From Sceloporus undulatus (Eukaryota > Chordata > Lepidosauria > Squamata > Phrynosomatidae), in assembly GCF_019175285.1 (NCBI RefSeq), contig NC_056527.1, positions 108,331,129 through 108,395,128 on the forward strand: a DNA stretch of 64,000 nt. Direction: 5' to 3'. The stretch's first letter is position 1; each line of letters starts with the position of its first letter. Of this stretch, positions 54,564-60,254 are shown piece after piece. Both the position numbers and the translations under genes were made by a program. The notes under the pieces are model-generated. The model made no database searches. It was given only the letters and a program-made list of their open reading frames with translations, and was not told the DNA's origin.

Positions 54564-56771
54564 CACTCTGTGTATGCCCAAAGTCATACACATACACAAA
54601 GTCATTATAAAAAACACTCTGTGTATGCCCAAAGAGCCCTGGTGGCGCAGTGGTTAAATGCCTGTACTACAGCCACTCACTCACAAACCACAAGATTGTG
54701 AGTTCAATCCCAAGCTGAGAGAGTGTGATTTGCCCAAGGCTCAGGGTTGACTTAGCCTGGCATCCTTCTGAAGTTGCTAAAATGAGTACACAGCTTGTTG
54801 GGGGAAATTGGCTTACACATTGTAAACGGCTTAGGGAGTGCTGAAGTGCACTGATAAGTGGTATAGAAATGTACCGGCTATTGCTACTAAGATCTTTGTT
54901 ACTCATCAGTGACTCAGAATATATCGACACTGCAGCAATAAAGCAGTCTGACACTACTTTAACTGTCACGGCTGCACCCTGTGATTTGTAGTTTGGTGAG
55001 GCATTCAGCCTGGTCTGTCAGAGAGCTCTAGTGCCTCACCATACTACAAATCCCCAGGATTCTGTAGGATAGAGTTATGGCAATTAAAGTGGTGCCAAAC
55101 TACTTTATTGCTGAAGTGTGGATACACCATTACAACTCCAAACTCAGGCACTGCAAACATGCCAGACCATTAGGACTGCCAGAGTTAAAACTAAAGAGGC
55201 TTCCTGTCCTTTCAATGGCTGTGTAGAAGAGTGAAATTCAGTAGATGTTGCTTGTTGCCTGGTTATGTGACAAACTTTGTTGGTGTTAACTGCCCTAGAG
55301 CTGACCTTGGCTCATGACGATCCTGTGGATGAGACTTCTCCAAGCCCCGCTGTCCTCAGCCTCTCTGCGCAAGTCCTGCAAATCCATGCCCATGGCCTCT
55401 CTGATTGGGTCTATCCATCTGGTATGTGCTAATCCTTCCTTTCTACTAACCTCCATCTTTCCTAGCATTATTGTCTTTTCTATTGAGCCATGTCTTCTCA
55501 TGATGGGACCAAAGTATGACAGCCTCAATTTAGTCATCTTGGGTTCCAGGGATTGCTCAGCTTGATCTGTTCTAGGACCCATTTGTTTATCTTTTTGGCC
55601 ATCCATGGTATCCTCAGCACTCTTCTCCAGCCCCACATCTCAAATGAGTTGAATGTCTTTCTGTTCGCTTGCTTCACTGTCCAGCTCTCACAGTCACAGA
55701 CGGTGATGGGGAATACGGTGACTTGGGCAATCTTCACTTAAGTATTCAGTGCTACATCTTTGCCCTTTAGGATCTTGTCCATTTTTTCAGAGCTGCCCTT
55801 TGCATTCCTAGTCTCCTTCTGGTTTCTTAGCTGCAGCCTCTGTTCTGATCAATATGTGTGATGCAGAGGTTTGGGCGTTGGGACTATGACTCTGGAGACC
55901 AGGGTTCAATTCCCAGCTTGGCCTTGGAAACCCACTGGGTGACCCTGGACAAGTCACACTCTCTCAGCCTCAGAGAACGAAGAAACTTGCCTAGAAAACC
56001 CTGTGGTAGGATCGCCAAAAGTCAGAAACAATTTGAAGGCACACATAACAAACACAACCCTTCAACTGACGTCCTAAAACAAATGACTGTGCTTGCCCAC
56101 AAAAACCATACTTGCCCATAGGGAAACATTGGGGAATACTTGCTCACAGGGAGACATAGCAGAATACTTATCCAGAGGAAAACATTGGGGAATACTTGCC
56201 CATAGAGATTCGCTGAAGAATACCTGACCATAGGGAAACACCAAAGAGAAACATAGGGGACTACTTGCCCATAGGGAATTATAGGGGAATTACTTGTCAT
56301 AGGAAAAACAGGAGAATACTTGCCCATAGGAAATCATTGGAAAAGCCTTTCCCATAGGGAAATGTAGGGGGCTACTTGCACGTGGGGAAACATAGGGGAA
56401 TGCTTGCCCATAGGAAAACACATTCCCATAGGGAGACATAGGGGAATGCATGTGCATTGGCAAACATAGGGAATACCTTCCCATAGAGAAACACAGAATA
56501 CTTGCCCTATGTTTCCTTATGGGCATACTGTATATTCCCCAATGTTTCCCTTTGGCAACTAGTCCCCCGTCCAACCGTTTCCCCTTGGAGCCCCTCCATC
56601 TCTGGCTCGTATTGAACCCCGCAGCAAAGCCTCCCTGAGCCGGGGCTGCCGGTCCTTCTCCGCCCCGCAGAAGCCAAGGGCCTCCCACCTGAGGTCCGGC
56701 TTGCCTTGGAAGAGACTCCGGACGAAGCCCTCCATCCCCAGCTTCGCTCCAGCGCTGAGGGCAACAGCCAT
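40238..56771 (-). CDS. HIRIP3: HIRIP3, HIRA-interacting protein 3 (7 coding exons)
   Basis: Nuclear histone chaperone that binds HIRA and H2A-H2B. Exons on the minus strand are 56689-56771, 52154-52274, 51866-52010, 47739-49219, 45890-46064, 43115-43213 and 40238-40383. Together they make 2250 nt, an intact 749-residue protein. The N-terminus (FVRSLFQGKPDLSVLTH, EEKEQLKQLVEVELIQMK) is the conserved DEK_C-like region. The middle is very acidic and Ser/Glu/Lys-rich. The C-terminus has IRRLKRYIRECGVRRNYKKL and the CHZ-type motif EEAAEVASLDLSNIIS-EGRPRRR, ending DWSHLRGVISSDGESS. Human HIRIP3 is about 556 residues; the extra length is in the acidic exon. INO80E lies head-to-head, as in mammals. 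Confidence 0.96.
40530..41120 (+). repeat. Sauria-type SINE split by a LINE
   Basis: The head and body occupy 40530-40648 (CCAGTATGGTGTCGCTTGGG to GGCAAACCTC) and resume at 41023 with AAACCTCATCTGAATAAATC through the tail to CAACAACAAAAG. The interruption is a LINE end with a 7-bp duplication AAACCTC. It lies in intron 6 of HIRIP3. Confidence 0.85.
40649..41022 (+). mobile_element. L2-like LINE 3' end, 374 bp, with (AAT)n tail
   Basis: The 5'-truncated copy still codes for WNLFPLHARLMTSLTSFKAE then LKTILFSEAF, the usual C-terminus of L2-type ORF2. The 3'UTR ends CAGTGCTTTAGAAATAAAGT and an (AAT)n tail. TSD AAACCTC is at 40642-40648 and 41023-41029. Relatives are at 44703-44905 and 54070-54560. 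Clade assignment is from memory of the protein motif. Confidence 0.8.
41530..42568. mobile_element. Foldback element containing a GC-rich MITE
   Basis: Arms are inverted around about 42362: CTGATGCCCAATAAAGTAGG on the left and CCTACTTTATTGGGCATCAA on the right. Further out, TTGACAGAAACATCATTCAC pairs with TGAATGTTTCTGTCAAG, and CTACTTAGTT pairs with CTTAGTTAAGTAGC. The left arm is split by the element at 41623-42180. Without that insert the element would be about 480 bp. Outer ends are approximate. Confidence 0.7.
41623..42180. mobile_element. GC-rich Harbinger-like MITE, copy 2
   Basis: 558 bp from GGCGTGTTACAAACGGCC to GGCGGTCTGTAACGCGCC, flanked by TAA (41620-41622 and 42181-42183). It sits in one arm of a foldback element whose other arm gives the uninterrupted sequence. 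The interior matches copies 1 and 3. Confidence 0.88.
42782..42824. repeat. (CA)n microsatellite
   Basis: About 21 CA units after AAAATAAA, in a HIRIP3 intron. Confidence 0.96.
43115..43213 (-). CDS. HIRIP3: HIRIP3 exon 6, CHZ motif start
   Basis: Encodes APTLAKCKALKLKREEAAEV, then ASLDLSNIISTE. The EEAAEVASLD block is the histone-binding CHZ-type segment. Acceptor tttccacag, donor gtaaag. Confidence 0.95.
43687..44209. mobile_element. GC-rich Harbinger-like MITE, copy 3
   Basis: 523 bp, GGCGGGTTACAGACCGCC to GGCGGTCTGTAACGCGCC. The flanks TAG and AAT do not match, so its target duplication is lost or was imperfect. The interior keeps CpG-rich hairpins such as GGGGCCAAGTGGCCCC. It lies in HIRIP3 intron 5. 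Confidence 0.82.
44481..44694. mobile_element. Pogo/Tigger-like MITE with TA duplication
   Basis: Begins CAGTCGGCTCTTCTTATACA and ends AAGGGTCCACTG, flanked by TA. The interior has the phrase ATTTAATGAGACTTGAGCAT shared with 25500-25582 and 60156-60631. Confidence 0.75.
44703..44905 (+). mobile_element. L2-like LINE 3' end
   Basis: TGTATGTACAGTGCTGTGTA, then TTTACAGCGCTTTATAAATA and AAGCTTAATAATAATAAT, the same tail as 40649-41022. It directly follows the Tigger-like MITE. Confidence 0.7.
44908..45128 (+). repeat. Sauria-type SINE
   Basis: TGTAGAAGTCTGAATGTTCA head, CCAGGGTTTGAATCCCAG B-box, GGTTGCCATAAATTAGAAAC tail then CATAGAACAACAACC. Confidence 0.85.
45890..46064 (-). CDS. HIRIP3: HIRIP3 exon 5
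   Basis: Encodes DKDHHSGKNEEHPSIRRLKR, then YIRECGVRRNYKKLFEGCRS and RKTQVEILKRELEDLGIK. Collinear with human HPAVMRLKRYIRACGAHRNY. Acceptor cctctgcag, donor gtaagt. Confidence 0.95.
46265..46615. mobile_element. Harbinger-like MITE, 351 bp, TTA duplication
   Basis: Ends GAGACTGTGCAGACC and CCAGTCTGTACAGTCCC are inverted with few mismatches. They are flanked by TTA at 46262-46264 and 46616-46618. Its termini share the ACAGAC core with the GC-rich family. No coding capacity. Lies in HIRIP3 intron 4. Confidence 0.82.
47300..47340. mobile_element. Tigger-like MITE end fragment
   Basis: TATATACGAAGGGCCGACTG then TA looks like one terminus of the TACAGT-type MITEs. The other end was not found. 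Confidence 0.4.
47739..49219 (-). CDS. HIRIP3: HIRIP3 exon 4, giant acidic Ser/Glu/Lys exon
   Basis: A single 1481-nt exon starting ETSSDEEDSGIDSKK and ending SSKQRHQGK. It is made of repeated SESE, SDSE, ESESE and basic KKG/RKK patches and is predicted disordered. It ends exactly at AAG/gtaaga. Open reading through almost 500 codons of low-complexity sequence shows it is kept by selection. It is longer than the mammalian counterpart. Confidence 0.96.
50262..50412 (+). repeat. Interspersed repeat fragment
   Basis: CTGACAAAGTGGACTGATCC, then AAACTCATGCTAAAATAAAT and ACAGACTAACAGGGCTATCC, a phrase set seen widely in sauropsid repeats. It shares the last block with 60317-60530. Family not named. 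Confidence 0.55.
50702..50750. repeat. (AAT)n microsatellite
   Basis: About 16 AAT units in HIRIP3 intron 3. Confidence 0.96.
51588..51785 (+). repeat. 5S-rRNA-headed SINE, uninterrupted copy
   Basis: Head ATCCCATCTGATGCTGGACA, then TTAGTACTTGGATGAGAGAC. The junction GTAGCCTATATTTCAGAGG is intact and the tail is ACTTGAAGGAACATACAC. It serves as the empty-site reference for the insertion at 6284. It ends 80 bp from HIRIP3 exon 3. Confidence 0.85.
51866..52010 (-). CDS. HIRIP3: HIRIP3 exon 3
   Basis: Encodes VDDSPDSEEVHSSVKSGGHK, then RSRCSSDSSGDEVKSKQEQK and KQRTRKEM. Serine clusters next to acidic residues look like CK2 sites. Donor gtaagt; the next codon is split G/AA. Confidence 0.92.
52154..52274 (-). 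CDS. HIRIP3: HIRIP3 exon 2
   Basis: Encodes VLTHTIIREKYRTHAGKE, then SLTREEKEQLKQLVEVELIQ-MK, completing the conserved N-terminal helical region. Acceptor cttacag; phase 0 end before gtgcaa. Confidence 0.94.
52750..53130 (-). repeat. CR1 LINE 3' end
   Basis: CATAGAATCATAGAGTTGGA, then AGAGACCACAAGGGCCACCC and TTAAACAGGGCTATCATATC. This is a good match to the sauropsid CR1 3' region in minus orientation. A related, more worn stretch continues at 53155-53560. Confidence 0.85.
53829..54062 (+). repeat. Sauria-type SINE
   Basis: AGCATGGTGTAGAGACTTGA head, CCAGGGTCTGAATCACTG B-box, CAACCTGAAGGCAAACAACC tail. An L2-like LINE end starts right after. Confidence 0.85.
54070..54560 (+). mobile_element. 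L2-like LINE 3' end
   Basis: Coding remnant ACCAGCTTCAAAACGGAGTT then GAAGACCATCCTGTTCAGAG (SFKTELKTILFREAF-like). The tail is TACAGCGCTTTATACATAAA and (TAA)n. Longer than the copy at 40649. Confidence 0.75.
54635..54890 (+). repeat. tRNA-headed SINE, second family
   Basis: CCTGGTGGCGCAGTGGTTAA head, GATTGTGAGTTCAATCCCAA B-box, ACTGATAAGTGGTATAGAAA tail. A short Sauria-like phrase (GAGAGAGTGTGATTTGCCCA) sits inside. Confidence 0.82.
54920..55128. mobile_element. Palindromic MITE (AATAATCC/TTTGACAC family)
   Basis: ACTGCAGCAATAAAGCAGTC on the left and TACTTTATTGCTGAAGTGTG on the right. The interior has ACCATACTACAAATCCCCAG and its counterpart TTTGTAGTTTGGTGAGGC. Confidence 0.75.
55265..55745 (-). 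mobile_element. Bov-B (RTE) LINE, ORF2 C-terminal end, broken
   Basis: The minus strand encodes FNSFEMWGWRRVLRIPWMAK, then in another frame KLRLSYFGPIMRRHGSIEKT and LQDLRREAEDSGAWRSLIHR. This is the C-terminal domain of Bov-B-type reverse transcriptase ORFs. At least one frameshift separates the two parts. 5'-truncated. Confidence 0.85.
55853..56055 (+). repeat. Sauria-type SINE
   Basis: TGATGCAGAGGTTTGGGCGT head, CAGGGTTCAATTCCCAGCTT B-box, GTCAGAAACAATTTGAAGGC tail. Confidence 0.85.
56108..56560. repeat. Minisatellite, CTTGCCCATAGGGAAACAT unit
   Basis: About 15 variants of a roughly 28-32-bp unit (ACTTGCCCATAGGGAAACAT, then AGGGGAATA) fill HIRIP3 intron 1 right behind exon 1. The last part turns into an inverted copy (CCCTATGTTTCCTTATGGGC). 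Open frames here come from the repeat. Confidence 0.88.
56689..56771 (-). CDS. HIRIP3: HIRIP3 exon 1 (start)
   Basis: ATG at 56771-56769 has A at -3 and G at +4. It encodes MAVALSAGAKLGMEGFVRS, then LFQGKPDL, and ends AG before gtggga. FVRSLFQGKPDL matches human FTRSFFRGRPDL. An in-frame ATG 17 codons upstream exists but has no counterpart in the family. Confidence 0.92.
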
Positions 56772-56827
56772 CCTTTCCCGCCACCTGACGCCTCCGAGGC
56801 GACGCAGACCGCTTCCTCGCAAGGCTT

Positions 56828-57008
56828 CATGGGAATTGTAGTCCCGCTAACGTGAGCAGAGGGAAGAAGATGGTGGGCGGACGCTGAGCGGCGCAATGCA
56901 TCATGGGTAGCGCAGGCCCCGAGGTCTCATGGGAAGTGTAGTTCGTAAAGGGATGAGGGAGTCTCAGCCAATGGGAGCGGGCCCCGGTTTTCCATGGGAA
57001 ATGTAGTC
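56828..57008 (-). promoter_or_regulatory. HIRIP3 promoter with ZNF143/THAP11-type sites
   Basis: Three sites on the minus strand read ACTACAATTCCCATGA, ACTACACTTCCCATGA and ACTACATTTCCCATGG (at 56828-56843, 56928-56943 and 56993-57008). They match the SBS/ZNF143 consensus ACTACAATTCCCAG. A CCAAT box lies at 56968-56972, and CAATGCATCATGGGTA at 56894-56909 resembles another submotif. No TATA box. They lie 60-240 bp upstream of the HIRIP3 ATG. Confidence 0.7.
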
Positions 57009-57630
57009 CGCCCTACTATGAGAGGGCTCTTTTCTATGGTTTTTTTTCTCAGCTAATTCAATAGGCCAGGGCAGTACTTATTTATTTATTTATGTATTTA
57101 TTTATTTCCAGGATTTGTATCCCGCCTTTCTCCTGCAATGGGACTCAAGGCGGGTTACAGTATTTTTTTAATAAAAAAAGACAAGAGCTAGAACGTCTTG
57201 ATTACAAAGTTTAAAAGCATTTAAAATGCTTACAAAGTTTAAAAATATTAAATATAAAATAAAATAAAATAAATAATAAAATGCAGATTGATTAATTGAT
57301 TGATTGATTCTTAACTAATAGTGGTTAATTACTAATAGTAAATCACTATTACTTTTATTGTATACTAGTTAGTATTATTTTAGAGACATTTTAATCATGT
57401 CATGTTGTTGTTTTAGATTGCTTGGCGGGTTTTTATTCTGATTTTATTTGACCCTCTTACCATGTAAAGTGCTGCGCAAACTTTATGGCGCTCTATCAAT
57501 AAACGTTAATTAAAATGTTGATAATATTAATTGATAGTGATTAATATTAATTAATCAGTCCTTAATTGATGCTGATTTATTTATTAATTAATCTTTAATT
57601 GATGTTATATGTCTATCTGTCTCCCACAAT

Positions 57631-57860
57631 CAGGATGACCAGATGTCTTAACCGCAAAGGAGGACAAGGCACTCCAAAATGGAGGACGTTCAAGATACAC
57701 GTCAGATGTGACCAAATAAAAGCTTTAAAAAACACTAATATAAATATAAATTCATGCTCCTTAATCATGCTCAGAACGGAGGACATTTTGGAATTTCTGC
57801 TGGGCACAAGGATGAAATGTAGGATGCATCCTGGAAAAGGAGGATATCTGGTCACTTTAG
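57631..57860. mobile_element. hAT-like MITE (CAGGATGACCAGATGTC end)
   Basis: CAGGATGACCAGATGTCTTA at the left and GGATATCTGGTCACTTTAG at the right are inverted. GGAGGACA-type phrases lie next to both ends. A further worn hAT-like palindrome follows at 57861-58015. Confidence 0.65.
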
Positions 57861-58066
57861 TTCCCTTCAGATATGTTGAACTATGTCTCCCATATAGCCC
57901 TCAGATGTCAGATCGCATGGAGAAGGCCACTGCCCTCTAGATATTTTGGAGTACAGCTCCCATCCATTGATTGTGGAGGCTGGGGATTATGGGAAGTGCA
58001 GTATTAACACATCTGGAAGGTGTCAGACAGCATGATGGTGGTGGCGTGCCAGTAAAACTAGAGACA

Positions 58067-58282
58067 GGTCCAAAACACACTGCAGAAATAATCCAATTTG
58101 AGACCGCTTTAACCGCCTTGGCTCAATGCTAGGGAATTCTGGGAATTTGTGAGACATTTTGCCTTCTCTGTCGGAGAGCTCCGGTGCCTCAATAAACTAC
58201 AATTCCTAGGGTTCCCTAGCACTGAGCCAGAGCAGTTAAAGTGGTCTCAAACTGGATTATTTCTTCCGTGTGTTTTTGGACC
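58067..58282. mobile_element. Palindromic MITE (AATAATCC/TTTGACAC family)
   Basis: GGTCCAAAACACACTGCAGA at the left and CCGTGTGTTTTTGGACC at the right. The inner arms are ATAATCCAATTTGAGACC and GGTCTCAAACTGGATTAT. It is one of the insertions separating HIRIP3 and INO80E. Confidence 0.8.
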
Positions 58283-58505
58283 ACAGCTCTGTTAGTCTGG
58301 AATATCAGCACGAAAAGGGATTGTGTCGCACATTTGAGACTGTGTGAAAAAGAAAGAAGGTGAACGTCCGAACAACCTTTGCAAAGCTACAAAACCCAGG
58401 ATTCCACAGGATGGAGCTACAGCACTTAAAGTGGGGTCAAACAGTATTATTTCTACAGTGTGGAGATGCACCCCTGCTCTGAAACAAGGCCCACAGCAGC
58501 TGATG

Positions 58506-58867
58506 TCAGTGGTTCTCAAACTTTGGTCCTTCGTAGGTTTTAGACTTTGGGGATGACCGCACTACATTTTTGTAGTGCTACTTTTGCACATTGACTGCTC
58601 TGGCTGCCTCCTGTTGCATTTTGGGGTTTGTAGTTCAGGGAGGCCTAAGAGCTCCCACTGAGAATTCAAAATGTCTTTCCCTCAACTGCAAACCCCAGAA
58701 TGCAACAGGAGGCAACCAGAGCAGTTAAAGTTGGAATAGCAGCACTATAAGAGTGTAGTGTGGGCAACTTCTTCATCTCCCAGAATTCCTTATTGCTGGA
58801 CAAGCTGGCTAGGGATTCTGGGAGATGGAGTCCACAACAAATGGAGGCCCAAAATTTGGGAATCACT
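58506..58867. mobile_element. hAT-like MITE interrupted by a palindromic MITE
   Basis: Outer ends are CAGTGGTTCTCAAACTTTGG and AAATTTGGGAATCACTG. The interior at about 58548-58770 is another palindrome (GGCTGCCTCCTGTTGCATTT and AATGCAACAGGAGGC), an older relative of 8143-8371. Confidence 0.65.
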
Positions 58868-58908
58868 GCTCCACAGTAAAATTCTAAGATATAGCCATGT
58901 ATCTAGAG

Positions 58909-59045
58909 CAGTGGTTCCCAAACTGTGCTCTTTAAGGGCATTTGGACTTCAGCTCCCAGAATCCCAGACTATTGGCCAACATGGCTGAGGCTTCTGGGAA
59001 CTGAAGTCCAAAATCTCTTAAAGGGCACAGTTTGGGGAATCACTG
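58909..59045. mobile_element. hAT-like MITE, 137 bp
   Basis: CAGTGGTTCCCAAACTGTGC and GCACAGTTTGGGGAATCACT are almost exact inverted ends. The inner arms are TTTGGACTTCAGCTCCCAGA and TCTGGGAACTGAAGTCCAAA. An 8-bp duplication is not clear. Confidence 0.75.
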
Positions 59046-59171
59046 AGAGAGATCTTGTAGCACCTTTGAGACTGATTGAAAGAAAGAAGTCAACAGCATG
59101 AAGTGTGGCAGACTTCAAACTACTTCCTCAGATGCATTTAGTGGTGTGGAAACCAGCTCCACAGTACAGTA

Positions 59172-59510
59172 CACTCATCCCTCCATATTTCGGTTTTGAT
59201 ATTTGCGGTTTTGACTATTCACAGATTTTATTAATGTTCTCTCTAGGAATATCTAGGTCCTCCAACACATCTCTGGTCAACTTGAATCAAAAGCCGCACG
59301 GAGGGAACTAAAGATTCCTAGAGAGGACACTCCACTAGGCCTTTGTAGCTCCTCCAACACAACTCTATGGTCAATGTCTGGGAAGATGTTGACCACAGAG
59401 TTGCACTGGAGGACCTAGATTCCTAGAGAGGTGCTCTCAGGTAAAAACACAAGTGTTTTTGTTAGGGGGGCCCTGTGCCCCTATCCCCAGCGAATATGGA
59501 AGGACAAGTG
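59172..59510. mobile_element. Tigger/mariner-like MITE, TA flanks
   Basis: CACTCATCCCTCCATATTTC at the left and CGAATATGGAAGGACAAGTG at the right, both next to TA. The interior contains an inverted pair around AATGTCTGGGAAGATG. Confidence 0.7.
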
Positions 59511-59678
59511 TACTTCCTCAGATGCGTTTAGTGGTGTGGAGGAAAACAGCTCCATATTAAACCTAACACTGTAATCGCCTCAGGGGTGAAACCAACGAGT
59601 TCGGAAGAGAGAGCGGCAGGAGAGCCGAAAACAGGAAGACCAAAAAAACCCAAGGTCCCGCCTCTTTCCCTTCCTCTT

Positions 59679-59761
59679 GCATGCTGGGAGTCGTAGTTCC
59701 GCTCCTATTTCCGCTCCTACTTCCGGTCTCTCCTGTCTGGAGCATGCTGGGAAGTGTAGTT
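59679..59761 (+). promoter_or_regulatory. INO80E promoter with two ZNF143/THAP11-type sites
   Basis: GCATGCTGGGAGTCGTAGTT at 59679-59698 and GCATGCTGGGAAGTGTAGTT at 59742-59761 match the reverse of ACTACAATTCCCAGCATGC. CTTCCGG (ETS-like) lies between. They are 68-150 bp upstream of the INO80E ATG in a CpG-rich stretch without a TATA box. Confidence 0.75.
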
Positions 59762-59828
59762 CTCCTGGCTCTCTTTCTCGTTGAAGGCTCGGTTGCTGTC
59801 CCAAGCGTGACTCCTTCTTCAGGCGAGC

Positions 59829-59918
59829 ATGAACGGGGCCGGGGAGCCCGATCCGGGCGGCGGGGGCTACAAGCGGCGCTACCGGGCCCTGAAGCGGAGG
59901 CTCAAGTTCCTTATCTAT
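59829..59918 (+). CDS. INO80E: INO80E exon 1
   Basis: ATG in context GCGAGCATGA; 30 codons ending LKFLIY before gtaagg. The Gly-rich stretch at residues 10-13 replaces the ADGEVD of human. Confidence 0.95.
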
Positions 59919-60223
59919 GTAAGGGCCGGAGGAGGAGGAAAGGGGGCTTTAAGAGGAGGTTTGGGCCTCTGTGGCTGTGTCCACACTGCAGGAATAATCC
60001 GGTTTGACACCGGTTTAACTGCCATGGCCCAAGGCTATGGAATTCTGGGAACTGCAGTTCCCAGAATTCCATAGCCTTGGGCCATGGCAGTTAAACCGAT
60101 GTCAAACCAGATTATTCCTACAATATCGCCTTTGCTTTGTGATGGTTTCAATATACAGCCAGCTCTCTATATCCACGGATCCTTTATGCATGTATTCAAC
60201 CATCCACGGCTTGAAATATATTC

Positions 60224-60254
<31 letters not shown>

